A DNA stretch of 64,000 nt from Myroides sp. WP-1 (GCF_014145635.1 NZ_JACHTC010000009.1:62001-126000); one strand, 5' to 3'; positions 35,095 to 44,387 are shown, counted from the first letter of the stretch. Program-made: numbers and translations. Notes: generated by a model not told the origin, from the letters alone.

Positions 35095-35116
35095 AATGAT
35101 TCTATATAGAATCATT
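35095..35116. promoter_or_regulatory. Perfect 22-bp palindrome in the divergent araC-hemA gap
   Basis: Left half AATGATTCTAT (35095-35105), right half its exact complement ATAGAATCATT (35106-35116), with a further matching AGA/TCT-like flank. It lies between the araC start (35042) and its predicted -7 box, in the araC leader. It looks like a dimeric repressor operator with a TGATTC half-site. Confidence 0.6.
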
Positions 35117-35136
35117 TCTAACCCTTGCTAATACTG

Positions 35137-35144
35137 CAAATGTA
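35137..35144 (-). promoter_or_regulatory. Putative -7 box of the araC-hemH operon
   Basis: Minus strand TACATTTG, exact TAnnTTTG; implies a leader of ~85 nt that contains the palindrome. Confidence 0.45.
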
Positions 35145-35247
35145 CTGTAATATAATGAAATATTGCTAATTGTTTTTCTTTTTCTTTGAGCGTTATTAAT
35201 AGTCCCTCTAGCGTTACTTTTATCGAATCATTAGCGCTAAATTTGCT

Positions 35248-35255
35248 TACTTTTG
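35248..35255 (+). promoter_or_regulatory. Putative -7 box of hemA
   Basis: TACTTTTG, identical to the tRNA-Gln -7 boxes, 15 bp before the ATG at 35270. It lies inside the longer open frame that begins at 35186, which argues for 35270 as the true start. Confidence 0.55.
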
Positions 35256-35269
35256 AAATTGAAATAGGT

Positions 35270-36529
35270 ATGGAAAAAATAGATAAGGTCAAATCAACTA
35301 CTTTTTATGCAGTGGGATTAAGCTATAAAAAAGCGGACGCTGAGATGAGGGGAAAGTTTAGTTTGAGTGAAGAGGCCAAAGAAAATCTATTACATCAAGC
35401 GAAAGAAGAAGGGATTGAAAGCTTAATCGTTATTTCTACGTGTAATCGTACGGAGATCTATGGTTTTGCGCAGCATCCTTTTGAATTGATTAAGTTATTA
35501 TGTGATAATAGTAATGGAACGGTTGACGATTTCCGACAAGTTGCTTATGTGTGTAAAAACAATGAGGCAATACGTCACTTATTTCGCGTTGGAACAGGGT
35601 TAGATAGTCAAATCTTAGGTGATTTTGAAATTATTAGTCAAATTCGAAATGGCTTTGTATTAGCCAAAGAGCAAGGATTGACAACGAACTATTTTGAGCG
35701 TCTAGTTAATGCGGTTATTCAAGCTAGTAAACGCATAAAGAATGAAACGGAACTCAGTTCTGGAGCTACTTCTGTTTCTTTTGCAGCCGTACAGTATATC
35801 ATGGATCAGGTGCAAGACATCTCCGCTAAAAACATTCTTTTGTTTGGAACGGGGAAAATTGGTCGCAATACCTGTGAAAATCTTGTCAAACACACCCACA
35901 ACGATCATATTGTTTTAATCAATAGAACAAAGGAACGCGCTTTAGAAGTGGCGGGGAAGTTTAATTTACACGTCAAAGATTACGAAAATTTAGAGGAAGA
36001 AATTGCAAAATCAGATGTATTAGTCGTAGCAACTGGTGCTCAACAACCAACAGTTGATCTGACAAAACTACAGCTGAGCAAACCTTTAACGATCCTAGAT
36101 TTATCTATTCCCAAAAACGTAGATCCAATGGTCGCTTCTCATCCCATGGTGGAACTAATTCACATGGATGACTTGTCTAAGATGACGGATAAAACTATTG
36201 AAAGAAGAAAAGAATTCATCCCTCAGGCAGAAGAAATTATTGACGAAGTGATGTCAGAATTTGTCGCTTGGACCAAGATGAGAAAGTTTGCTCCAACTAT
36301 TCACGCGCTAAAAACGCGTCTAGAACAAATAAAAGATGGAGAAATTGACTACCATCGAAAAAAATATGAGAACTTTGATAGTGAACAAGCTGAAGTAATC
36401 ACAATGCGTATTATTCAGAAGATCACCACACATTTTGCCAATCATTTGCGACAAGAAGAAACCGTTGTTGATGATAGCATTGAATGGATAGAAAAAGTTT
36501 TTCAATTAGACACAAGACAAAATGGATAG
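35270..36529 (+). CDS. hemA: Glutamyl-tRNA reductase
   Basis: 419 residues from the ATG at 35270. The longer frame from 35186 is rejected because it covers the promoter box and lacks homology-like sequence. First step of the C5 pathway: reduces Glu-tRNA to glutamate-1-semialdehyde with NADPH. Catalytic Cys58 in VISTCNRTEIYG, NADPH-binding LLFGTGKIGRNTCENL and C-terminal dimerisation helices. Starts the rightward heme operon, overlapping hemC by 8 bp. The next enzyme, glutamate-1-semialdehyde aminotransferase (hemL), is not in the window. Confidence 0.96.
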   Translation: MEKIDKVKSTTFYAVGLSYKKADAEMRGKFSLSEEAKENLLHQAKEEGIESLIVISTCNRTEIYGFAQHPFELIKLLCDNSNGTVDDFRQVAYVCKNNEAIRHLFRVGTGLDSQILGDFEIISQIRNGFVLAKEQGLTTNYFERLVNAVIQASKRIKNETELSSGATSVSFAAVQYIMDQVQDISAKNILLFGTGKIGRNTCENLVKHTHNDHIVLINRTKERALEVAGKFNLHVKDYENLEEEIAKSDVLVVATGAQQPTVDLTKLQLSKPLTILDLSIPKNVDPMVASHPMVELIHMDDLSKMTDKTIERRKEFIPQAEEIIDEVMSEFVAWTKMRKFAPTIHALKTRLEQIKDGEIDYHRKKYENFDSEQAEVITMRIIQKITTHFANHLRQEETVVDDSIEWIEKVFQLDTRQNG

Positions 36530-37457
36530 AGTTATTCGTATCGGTACACGCGATAGCGAGCTTGCAATGTGGCAAGCAACAACAGTTGAAAAGGCATTAA
36601 ATGCTTTAGGATATAAAACGGAATTAGTTCCGGTGAAGTCTGAAGGGGATTTGATATTAGACAAGCCTTTATATGAAATGGGTATTACCGGTATCTTTAC
36701 CAAAACCTTGGATGTGGCCATGATCAACAAAAAAGTGGACATTGCCGTGCATTCGATGAAAGATGTTCCAACGGCTTTACCGCAGGGCATCGTACAAGCT
36801 GCTGTACTAAAAAGAGCAAATACAGTAGATATTTTATTACACAAAGGAAATACAACTTTTTTGGATCCCGAGGTAGAGGCAGTGGTAGCAACGGGAAGTT
36901 TAAGACGAAAAGCCCAATGGCTCAACCGTTTTCCTAAACACACACTCGTTGATTTGCGCGGAAATGTCAATACAAGAATGCAAAAACTAAATGACAATGC
37001 AGATTGGAATGGAGCAATTTTTGCATCAGCCGGATTGGATCGCATCAAGAAAAAACCCAAGGGATTTGTCAATTTAGATTGGATGATTCCAGCACCCGCA
37101 CAAGGTGCAATGGTGGTAGTAGCTATGGCAGAGGATTCTTTTGCTTTGGATGCTTTACGTCAATTAAATGACTATGAAGCGGAAATGACTACGCATATTG
37201 AACGTCAATTCTTGCGTACTTTAGAAGGTGGGTGTACGGCGCCAATTGGAGCAATCGCTACCTATAATCAAAAAGAAGAAACAATTGATTTTACAGGGGT
37301 ACTACTGTCGTTAGACGGGAAAGAAAAGTTTGAAATTAAAAAAACAGTTGCCATTCAAGAGTGGAAAAAACTAGGGTTCTTCGCTGCACAAGAATTGTTG
37401 GCTAATGGAGGACAAGCCTTGATGGAAAAACTTCGTCAGGAATTAAAACGCTCTTAA
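36522..37457 (+). CDS. hemC: Porphobilinogen deaminase (hydroxymethylbilane synthase)
   Basis: 311 residues. Condenses four porphobilinogen molecules into hydroxymethylbilane. RIGTRDSELAMWQA start, the active-site SMKDVP and TGSLRRKAQWLN arginines, GNVNTRMQKL, and Cys238 in the LEGGCTAPIGA motif that carries the dipyrromethane cofactor. Normal length. Overlaps the end of hemA by 8 bp and is followed by hemD after one base, so it is tightly coupled in the hemACDE operon. Confidence 0.97.
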   Translation: MDRVIRIGTRDSELAMWQATTVEKALNALGYKTELVPVKSEGDLILDKPLYEMGITGIFTKTLDVAMINKKVDIAVHSMKDVPTALPQGIVQAAVLKRANTVDILLHKGNTTFLDPEVEAVVATGSLRRKAQWLNRFPKHTLVDLRGNVNTRMQKLNDNADWNGAIFASAGLDRIKKKPKGFVNLDWMIPAPAQGAMVVVAMAEDSFALDALRQLNDYEAEMTTHIERQFLRTLEGGCTAPIGAIATYNQKEETIDFTGVLLSLDGKEKFEIKKTVAIQEWKKLGFFAAQELLANGGQALMEKLRQELKRS

Positions 37458-37458
37458 T

Positions 37459-38115
37459 ATGCCTGTAGTTTTATCAACGCGAATATTGAATGACGTGCAT
37501 CGCCAAATGCTTGAGACTGCTGCGCTCTCGTGGATCGAGCAAGACTTTATAGCGATAACTCCGCTAGCGTTTACCGTTGATCAAGCAAGGGATATTGTGG
37601 TGTTTACCAGTCAAAATGCCGTGAAAAGTGTGTTGAATAATCCGCAGGCACAATTGCTCAAGACCAAACCGGCTATTTGTGTGGGGGTTAAAACCAAAGC
37701 ACTTTTAGAAGAACACGGATGGAAGGTATTGGCTTGGACACACTATGCAAAGGAATTAACCGAAGTTATTGAACGAGATTTTGCTAATTGCAGTTTTTCT
37801 TTCTGTTGTGGTAATATCCGACGAGAGGTTTTGCCTACATTTTTTAAACAACACAACTTGATTTTTGATGAGTATGAAGCTTATCAAACAATCAAACAAC
37901 CTCATGTGCTTCAACAAAAAGTAGAAGGGATCTGTTTTTACAGCCCATCGGCCATTGAGAGTTTTTTGCAAAACAATCAAATTACCACGGAAGTGTGCTT
38001 TTGTATTGGCGATACAACTGCAGATGCACTCAAAGAGATTACTACGCAAATTGTGGTAGCAAGTCAACCGACAATAGAAGCTACCCTACAAGCGTGTTTA
38101 GCATATTATAAATAG
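37459..38115 (+). CDS. hemD: Uroporphyrinogen-III synthase
   Basis: 218 residues. Closes hydroxymethylbilane with ring-D inversion to uroporphyrinogen III. HemD sequences are very divergent: here VVFTSQNAVKSVLNN, VGVKTKALLEEHG, FCCGNIRREVLP, YEAYQT and CFYSPSAIESF correspond to the usual blocks. Identification rests on these plus its position directly between hemC and hemE. One base after the hemC stop. Confidence 0.93.
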   Translation: MPVVLSTRILNDVHRQMLETAALSWIEQDFIAITPLAFTVDQARDIVVFTSQNAVKSVLNNPQAQLLKTKPAICVGVKTKALLEEHGWKVLAWTHYAKELTEVIERDFANCSFSFCCGNIRREVLPTFFKQHNLIFDEYEAYQTIKQPHVLQQKVEGICFYSPSAIESFLQNNQITTEVCFCIGDTTADALKEITTQIVVASQPTIEATLQACLAYYK

Positions 38116-38151
38116 TGTCAGCTAAAATTGACGTAATTAAATGGTTTAGAA

Positions 38152-39180
38152 ATGATTAAAAATGATTTATTCTTAAGAGCTTTAAAAGGAGAAACGGTGG
38201 AGAGACCACCCGTTTGGATGATGCGTCAAGCAGGTAGATACTTGCCGGAATTCCGCGCTTTACGAGATAAATACGATTTTTTTACCCGTTGTAGAATGCC
38301 TGAAATTGCAGCTGAAATTACGGTACAACCTATTCGTATTGTACAACCAGATGCAGCTATTCTATTTTCGGATATTTTAGTTGTTCCACAAGCCATGAAT
38401 ATCGATGTGGAAATGAGACCAGGAATAGGACCTTGGGTACCGAATCCTATCCGCTCAGCTAAGGATGTTGAGCAGGTTATTATTCCGAATATTGAAGAAA
38501 CTTTGGGTTATGTAATGGATGCTATTAAAGTAACCAAAGAAATGTTGAATGACGAGGTGCCTTTGATCGGTTTCGCAGGTTCGCCGTGGACAATCTTCTG
38601 CTATGCCGTGGAAGGAAAAGGATCTAAAAGCTTTGACTTAGCTAAGGGATTTTGTTTTTCTGATCCAGTTGCAGCTCATACATTATTGCAAAAAATTACA
38701 GATACCACGATTTTATATCTAAAAGAAAAAGTAAAAGCAGGGGTAAATGCCGTTCAGATTTTTGACTCTTGGGGAGGAATGCTATCTCCTGTAGATTATC
38801 AAGAATTCTCATGGAAATACATCAATCAAATTGTTGATGCACTAGCAGAAATTACACCTGTTATCGTATTCGGTAAAGGTTGTTGGTTTGCCTTGCCTGA
38901 AATGGCACAGTCTAAAGCTTCTGCTCTAGGAGTAGATTGGACTTGTAGCCCACAAAATGCACGTTTATTTACAGGTGGGAATATCACGCTACAAGGAAAT
39001 TTTGATCCAAGTAGATTAATGTCCCCAATTCCTACCATTAAAAAAATGGTGCATGAGATGATTGATGCTTTCGGAAAAGATAAATACATCGTGAACTTAG
39101 GACATGGGATCTTACCACATATCCCAGTTGATCACGCTAAAGCTTTTATTGAAGCAGTAAAAGAATACGAACACAAATAA
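38152..39180 (+). CDS. hemE: Uroporphyrinogen decarboxylase
   Basis: 342 residues. Removes four acetate carboxyls to make coproporphyrinogen III. Signature [16 protein letters not shown] (with the substrate-binding Arg/Asp), [28 protein letters not shown] and [10 protein letters not shown], and the C-terminal [15 protein letters not shown]. Normal length. 36 bp after hemD. A terminator-like hairpin follows the stop, so expression of the downstream part of the cluster may be reduced or separately driven. Confidence 0.97.
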   Translation: MIKNDLFLRALKGETVERPPVWMMRQAGRYLPEFRALRDKYDFFTRCRMPEIAAEITVQPIRIVQPDAAILFSDILVVPQAMNIDVEMRPGIGPWVPNPIRSAKDVEQVIIPNIEETLGYVMDAIKVTKEMLNDEVPLIGFAGSPWTIFCYAVEGKGSKSFDLAKGFCFSDPVAAHTLLQKITDTTILYLKEKVKAGVNAVQIFDSWGGMLSPVDYQEFSWKYINQIVDALAEITPVIVFGKGCWFALPEMAQSKASALGVDWTCSPQNARLFTGGNITLQGNFDPSRLMSPIPTIKKMVHEMIDAFGKDKYIVNLGHGILPHIPVDHAKAFIEAVKEYEHK

Positions 39181-39189
39181 AAATACGGC

Positions 39190-39221
39190 AAAAGGTTTAC
39201 GGATATAGCGTAAACTTTTTT
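39190..39221 (+). terminator. Terminator-like hairpin after hemE
   Basis: AAAAGGTTTACG, loop GATATAG, CGTAAACTTTTTT with one G-T wobble. It splits the rightward heme cluster after hemE. Confidence 0.75.
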
Positions 39222-39240
39222 GCTTTTGATATGGAGATCT

Positions 39241-39600
39241 ATGTTAAATAAAGGAGTAAAAAGCGAAGAAGACAGACGAATTGAATCGATTGTCGTAAAA
39301 CTTTCATCAATTGGATTCGTTCCTGATGAGCTACAAGTAAAAGAAGAAATTGATGCTGAACTAGGAAAAATGGGTTTGACATATGAGATCTTAGCATCAA
39401 TGGAATCGACAGCACTCCATGCACACCTATTGAAATTCAATTTTGGTTGGGATCGTATGGAACAATTTGCCGATGTATTAGTTAACTGGTCTAAGACAGA
39501 GCCCCAATTCAAAGCTAAAGCGAAGAACTTATATACTTTTATTCAAAATGAAAGTAAAGCTTTCTCTTTTGAAATAATGGGTAAAATCGCTCAACTGTAA
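39241..39600 (+). CDS. Protein of unknown function between hemE and hemF
   Basis: 119 residues from the ATG at 39241; the frame opens at a TTG (39220) inside the terminator, which is not credible as a start. Wholly helical in appearance (VKSEEDRRIESIVVKLSSIG, KEEIDAELGKMGLTYEILASMESTALHAHLLKFNFGWDR, FADVLVNWSKTE). No family recognised and no membrane segment or signal peptide. It sits 39 bp before hemF, so a link with heme synthesis is possible but unproved. Confidence 0.6.
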   Translation: MLNKGVKSEEDRRIESIVVKLSSIGFVPDELQVKEEIDAELGKMGLTYEILASMESTALHAHLLKFNFGWDRMEQFADVLVNWSKTEPQFKAKAKNLYTFIQNESKAFSFEIMGKIAQL

Positions 39601-39639
39601 CAGAAAGAAATAAAACCGATACGCTTGTTTAAGGGAAGT

Positions 39640-40554
39640 ATGAAAGAAAAATTTTATCACTATATACAGCAACTTCAAGATCAAATTACTGCAAAATTGG
39701 AGGAGGTTGATGGAGAAGTTAAATTTCAACAAGACCTGTGGGAACGTCCTGGAGGTGGTGGTGGAAGAACACGTGTTATTGAAAATGGACGTGTATTTGA
39801 AAAAGGAGGAGTGAATATTTCTGCTGTTCACGGGGAATTACCTGCGGCTATGCAAAAGTATTTTAATGTAGGAGATGTCGATTTTTATGCGTGTGGATTG
39901 AGCTTAGTTATCCATCCAAAAAACCCTATGGTACCTACAGTTCACGCCAATTGGCGCTACTTTGAAATGTACGATAAAACAGGTAAAGTAGTTCGTTCTT
40001 GGTTTGGAGGCGGACAAGATCTAACGCCGTATTACTTATTCGAAGAAGATGCGACCCACTTCCATCAAGTGTGTAAGAAGGCTTGTGATCAACACGATGC
40101 AACATTTTATCCGCGTTATAAAAAACAATGCGACGAATATTTCTGGAATGCACACCGCGAGGAAGCTCGTGGAATTGGTGGGTTATTTTTTGATCGATTG
40201 GAAGAAACAACGGACAGATCAGCTCAACAGTGGTATGATTTTGTTACAACAGTTGGCAATAGCTTTCTAGAAGCCTATGTGCCTATTGTTGAAAAACGCA
40301 AAGCGTTAACCTATACAACAGAACAACGCACTTGGCAAGAAATTCGAAGAGGTCGTTATGTAGAGTTTAACCTGGTGCACGATAAAGGAACGCTGTTCGG
40401 ATTAAAAACCAATGGACGTATCGAATCCATATTAATGAGTTTGCCTCCGCATGTTCAATGGATATACGATCACCAACCTGAAGAAAATAGCGAAGAAGAA
40501 AAGTTATTGAAGGTATTGGCTAATCCAGTGGATTGGTTATTAGTTAACGGTTAA
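39640..40554 (+). CDS. hemF: Coproporphyrinogen III oxidase, oxygen-dependent
   Basis: 304 residues from the ATG at 39640 (the frame opens at a TTG five codons earlier). Makes protoporphyrinogen IX from coproporphyrinogen III with O2. Signature KFQQDLWERPGGGGGRTRV, SAVHGELPAAM, HANWRYFEM, WFGGGQDLTPYYLFEEDATHFH and the closing RGRYVEFNLVHDKGT. Aerobic HemF type, not the radical SAM HemN. The last codons (GTTAACGGTTAACGGTT) run straight into the intergenic repeat, so the repeat contributes to its C-terminus VNG. Confidence 0.96.
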   Translation: MKEKFYHYIQQLQDQITAKLEEVDGEVKFQQDLWERPGGGGGRTRVIENGRVFEKGGVNISAVHGELPAAMQKYFNVGDVDFYACGLSLVIHPKNPMVPTVHANWRYFEMYDKTGKVVRSWFGGGQDLTPYYLFEEDATHFHQVCKKACDQHDATFYPRYKKQCDEYFWNAHREEARGIGGLFFDRLEETTDRSAQQWYDFVTTVGNSFLEAYVPIVEKRKALTYTTEQRTWQEIRRGRYVEFNLVHDKGTLFGLKTNGRIESILMSLPPHVQWIYDHQPEENSEEEKLLKVLANPVDWLLVNG

Positions 40555-40735
40555 CGGTTCACAGACGTGGAGGGAATGTATATTGTTGAGTAATGTATCG
40601 TTCAGAGCATTCAAACTGTTAACTGTACACCGTCAACTGTAAGCGATCTTTGATAAACAACGTTTGTTTAAATAAATAAAATAATTAATTAGTTGACAGT
40701 ACACAGTGAACAGTAAACTGTCAAACGTAAACCAA
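40548..40735. repeat. Intergenic GTTAAC/GTTGACAGT low-complexity element
   Basis: Degenerate short words of about 8 bp: GTTAACGGTTAACGGTTCACAG, AACTGTTAACTGTACACCGTC and GTTGACAGTACACAGTGAACA, with partial inverted symmetry between the last two. It overlaps the hemF stop and separates hemF from hemB. No gene and no consensus promoter seen inside. Confidence 0.65.
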
Positions 40736-40740
40736 ATACT

Positions 40741-41733
40741 ATGTTTCCATTACAAAGAGGTAGAAGATTAAGAACAAGTGAGTCCATTCGAAGTCTAGTT
40801 AGAGAAACGATTGTGACCCCACAAGATTTTATGTTTCCCATGTTTATTGCTGAGGGAACAAATGTTGAAGAACCTATTTTATCTATGCCTGGGATCTATA
40901 GAAGATCAGTAGATTTAACAGTGAAAGAGGTGAAAGAATTATACGCGTTGGGCATTCGCGCTGTAAATATCTACGTAAAGGTAAGTGATCATTTAAAAGA
41001 TAACGCAGGTACTGAGTCGTGGAATGCAAACGGATTGATGCAAACGGCAATAAAGGCAATAAAGGATGCCTGCCCAGGAATGATTGTTATGCCTGATGTG
41101 GCGTTAGATCCGTATTCGATTTACGGACACGACGGGATTATTGAAAACGGGAAGGTGATCAATGATGCAACCGTAGATGCATTGACTAGAATGAGTGTGT
41201 CTCACGCTGCTGCAGGAGCAGATTTTGTGGCGCCAAGTGATATGATGGATGGTCGTGTGTTGCGCATGCGTGAAGCCTTAGATCAATCCGGTTATACGGA
41301 TGTGGGTATCATGAGTTATTCTGCAAAATATGCCTCAGCATTCTATGGACCATTTAGAGATGCATTAGATAGTGCACCTCGTGCAAATGTAGAAATTCCA
41401 AAAGACAAGAAAACCTATCAAATGGATTATGCCAATCGCATTGAAGCTATTAAAGAAGCATTGTATGATGTAGAAGAAGGAGCAGATATCGTTATGGTAA
41501 AACCGGGAATAGCTTATTTAGACATTGTACGTGAAGTGAAAGATGCAGTGAATGTACCTGTATCGGTGTATCATGTATCTGGAGAGTATGCTATGGTCAA
41601 AGCTGCTGCTGAAAAAGGATGGTTGGATCACGATCTAGTGATGATGGAACAATTAACCTGTATCAAACGCGCTGGTGCGAGTATCATCTCCACTTATTTT
41701 GCAAAAGAAGCAGCAATCTTGCTGAATAAATAG
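40741..41733 (+). CDS. hemB: Delta-aminolevulinic acid dehydratase (porphobilinogen synthase)
   Basis: 330 residues. Condenses two 5-aminolevulinate molecules to porphobilinogen. The Schiff-base lysines are visible in MSYSAKYASAFYGPFRDA and MVKPGIAYLDIV. The metal-site segment reads DVALDPYSIYGHDGII, with Asp and Ala where zinc enzymes have three cysteines, so this is the Mg2+ (zinc-independent) form. Normal length. It starts after a repeat-rich gap, so may be transcribed separately. Ends at an intrinsic terminator. Confidence 0.96.
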   Translation: MFPLQRGRRLRTSESIRSLVRETIVTPQDFMFPMFIAEGTNVEEPILSMPGIYRRSVDLTVKEVKELYALGIRAVNIYVKVSDHLKDNAGTESWNANGLMQTAIKAIKDACPGMIVMPDVALDPYSIYGHDGIIENGKVINDATVDALTRMSVSHAAAGADFVAPSDMMDGRVLRMREALDQSGYTDVGIMSYSAKYASAFYGPFRDALDSAPRANVEIPKDKKTYQMDYANRIEAIKEALYDVEEGADIVMVKPGIAYLDIVREVKDAVNVPVSVYHVSGEYAMVKAAAEKGWLDHDLVMMEQLTCIKRAGASIISTYFAKEAAILLNK

Positions 41734-41743
41734 AAATCATATC

Positions 41744-41774
41744 AAAAGGGAGATCGAAAAGATCTCTCTTTTTT
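41744..41774 (+). terminator. Intrinsic terminator of hemB
   Basis: AAAAGGGAGATC, loop GAAAA, GATCTCTCTTTTTT with one wobble pair, following the stop. Confidence 0.85.
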
Positions 41775-41898
41775 GTTTCTGTAGTACAGGAGGTTAATGT
41801 TTGATAATTAGTGCTTTAAGGTATGGTTTGATCAACGTTTTAAATTGTAAATAAAGTATTTCGTTGTAAATTAGTTTAATACATCACAACTAATTCAG

Positions 41899-44238
41899 AT
41901 GAAGTATTACTTTGTAATTATCACTTTGTTTTTTTCCTTGATTGGCTACGCCCAACATCAACTCTCAGGTCAGTTAATCACTTCTAATGGAGGGTGTGTT
42001 TCTTATGGAGTTGTGGAATTATACCAAGGAGATAGCCTCATCCAAAGAGTCTTTACCGATGAACAAGGCTATTTTGTAATCAAATCTATAGTTCCAGAGT
42101 CGTATACTCTATATGTGAGTTCTATTTATTTTAAAACCGCTGTACAAACAGTTTTAGTCGATCAAGATTTAGTGTTACTTCCTTTAATTTTGCAGGATGA
42201 TCCTCAACAATTGGAAGAACTTGTTATAGAAACTAAGCAGAAACCTATCACACAAACAGATGAAGGCATTTTACTTCGCGTATCTGAAACGCGGTTAAAA
42301 AATCAACCTGATGTTCTTTCGATTTTAAATTATGCACCCAATATCTCCACAACAGATGGAATTAAAATATTAGAAAGTGATGAAATCTTAGTCCAAGTCG
42401 ATGGTAAAGATATAAGGATAGATAAAAGCCGAATAGCTACTTTTTTAGAAACTTTAAATCCAAGTATTATTGATGAAATTGAAATAGTCGATCGTGTGGA
42501 TGGAAGTATAGAAGGAGAAAAGCGGGGAATAATCAGAATTACCACGATTCAAAACGAAGGCTGGACAGGAAATATACGCCAAAACACCTCATATAACGAT
42601 AAATGGGGGTATTCGACGGATGCGAGTTTATTTTATGAGCGTCAAAAATTTAGAGTTTTTGGAAATTATTATCACGCAAGACATAAAACGTTTGCACAAG
42701 CAAAAGGAGTTTTAGAAGAGAATATCGAGACACTTCACTACGCTAATACAGAAAAAAGTAAGGTGAATAGAAAGAGTGATTATTTGACAATAGGAGCAGA
42801 TTATCAATTGGATGAAAACAGTAGTTTTAGTCTGTTGTATCTTTTTGAAGATGATAAAGATGATGATCACCAACGAACAGTTCTTTCTACAATTACGGGA
42901 CCTACATTAGCTTCTGATTCTCTAATTCTATCTCGAACATTTTTTGATCAAGTAAATAAGATGCATTCTTCTTCTTTATCCTATACAAGTAATTTAGATA
43001 CGTTAGGGTCAAAATTTACAGTGGCTTTTGACTTTGCAACGAAAAAGTACTTCAATCCTTTTGCACAACAAAATGAATACCAAAAAGCACAAGTAATCAC
43101 AAGAGAGCAAAATACTCAAAATGCTAAAGCAAGAAATGTTATCTATGTGCTAAATGCACAATGGCAGAAGAAGTATACTAACCAAAAAACACTAACCTTA
43201 GGAACTCGAGTTTCGTGGATAAATAACAAAGACTACTTTCATTTTGTAGAATCAACCCAAAGTAACTGGAGTGAAGAAATGGATTTTTCTAACAATTTTT
43301 GCTTGAAAGAATACATATATTCCACTTTTGCCAATCTTTCTCTTCCCATGGCGAAAAAGTCAAAACTCACCGTTGGAATCAGAGCAGAATATAACTATAA
43401 CGATTTTAGCACTTCTGCTGAGAAGGGAAATAACAATAACTTTAGAGTACTACCTAACCTGAATTATAATACTACATTTGATGGTAGCCCTTTTTACATT
43501 TCAGCCTCTCAACGGTTGTCAAGACCAAGCTATGCGCTATTTAATACCACTTATGTCAAAGATAGTCCTATAAGTGCTTCCAGAGGAAATGATAAATTAA
43601 AACCTACGGATATTTATAGTCTCCAAATGGGGTATCGATTAAGAAATAATATATCCTTGAATTGGCGGTATAATTATGTAAAGAATAACATTGTAATTCT
43701 GCCTTCAAATGTTAAGGGGATTGTAGTTACTAACCCAATAAATGCGGGTTATCGAAATGATTTATTTGCCTTTATTTCTTGGCCTTATACAATCGCTAAT
43801 TGGTGGGAAATTTCAACTAAAGCTACAGGTGCATATTTGAATTTTAAATTGCCAGATCAGAAGTTCTCCTCATTGTATGCAAATCTTAATATAAACAACA
43901 CATGGCATCTCTTTCGTGATATGGAATTAAATGTTGATTATTCTTACACTTCAGCTTATCGAGTTCTATATACAAAGATTAAACAAGTTAGTACTGTCAA
44001 TTGCACGGTATACTATCCTTTATCTCCTTCATTTAGCTTGATATTTGGGGTAAATGATCTATTTGATTCTTTGCAATCACGTCATGAATACAATATTAAT
44101 GATTTATATAGTTATACAGATCAACGGTATAATTCTAGAAGTTATTTTTTATCCATCAAATATAATTTTAACAGAGGAAAGGAAGTAGAGGAAGACATTA
44201 GAAGCATGGAAATTGAAGAAGTGAAAGGTAGGTATTAA
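41899..44238 (+). CDS. TonB-receptor-like outer-membrane beta-barrel protein
   Basis: 779 residues. Signal peptide MKYYFVIITLFFSLIGYAQ, then a CarboxypepD_reg-like domain (residues ~20-110, LSGQLITSNGGCVSYGVVELYQ ... GYFVIKSIVPESYTL), a plug-like region (LEELVIETKQKPIT, DEILVQVDGKDIRI) and a long beta-barrel ending in YNFNRGKEVEED. It resembles the outer-membrane beta-barrel family annotated OMP_b-brl_3 (TonB-dependent receptor relatives). No SusD partner lies next to it, so it is not a typical polysaccharide locus. Substrate unknown. Located 125 bp after the hemB terminator; a role in heme uptake is possible only by position. Confidence 0.88.
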   Translation: MKYYFVIITLFFSLIGYAQHQLSGQLITSNGGCVSYGVVELYQGDSLIQRVFTDEQGYFVIKSIVPESYTLYVSSIYFKTAVQTVLVDQDLVLLPLILQDDPQQLEELVIETKQKPITQTDEGILLRVSETRLKNQPDVLSILNYAPNISTTDGIKILESDEILVQVDGKDIRIDKSRIATFLETLNPSIIDEIEIVDRVDGSIEGEKRGIIRITTIQNEGWTGNIRQNTSYNDKWGYSTDASLFYERQKFRVFGNYYHARHKTFAQAKGVLEENIETLHYANTEKSKVNRKSDYLTIGADYQLDENSSFSLLYLFEDDKDDDHQRTVLSTITGPTLASDSLILSRTFFDQVNKMHSSSLSYTSNLDTLGSKFTVAFDFATKKYFNPFAQQNEYQKAQVITREQNTQNAKARNVIYVLNAQWQKKYTNQKTLTLGTRVSWINNKDYFHFVESTQSNWSEEMDFSNNFCLKEYIYSTFANLSLPMAKKSKLTVGIRAEYNYNDFSTSAEKGNNNNFRVLPNLNYNTTFDGSPFYISASQRLSRPSYALFNTTYVKDSPISASRGNDKLKPTDIYSLQMGYRLRNNISLNWRYNYVKNNIVILPSNVKGIVVTNPINAGYRNDLFAFISWPYTIANWWEISTKATGAYLNFKLPDQKFSSLYANLNINNTWHLFRDMELNVDYSYTSAYRVLYTKIKQVSTVNCTVYYPLSPSFSLIFGVNDLFDSLQSRHEYNINDLYSYTDQRYNSRSYFLSIKYNFNRGKEVEEDIRSMEIEEVKGRY

Positions 44239-44353
44239 GTTAATAGGGATACTAAATGCTCGTGTTTTTTTAATGTAAGTAAAAGGGAGATAGATGTCGT
44301 TTTTTTACATGAATTGGAGTGATTTGTGAAAGAGGCAACCCAAATTGTTTTTG

Positions 44354-44361
44354 TACATTTG
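44354..44361 (+). promoter_or_regulatory. Putative -7 box of the cytochrome c gene
   Basis: TACATTTG, exact TAnnTTTG, 27 bp before the ATG at 44388; it lies inside the longer open frame, supporting the later start. Confidence 0.45.
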
Positions 44362-44387
44362 ATACAACAAAAAAAAACAAACAACCT

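Noticed and set aside
35186..35269. Upstream extension of hemA
   Set aside because: The extra 28 residues cover the -7 box and do not resemble the family N-terminus.
36506..37072. 188-codon ORF antisense to hemC
   Set aside because: hemC is certain on the other strand; the long antisense frame reflects its codon bias.
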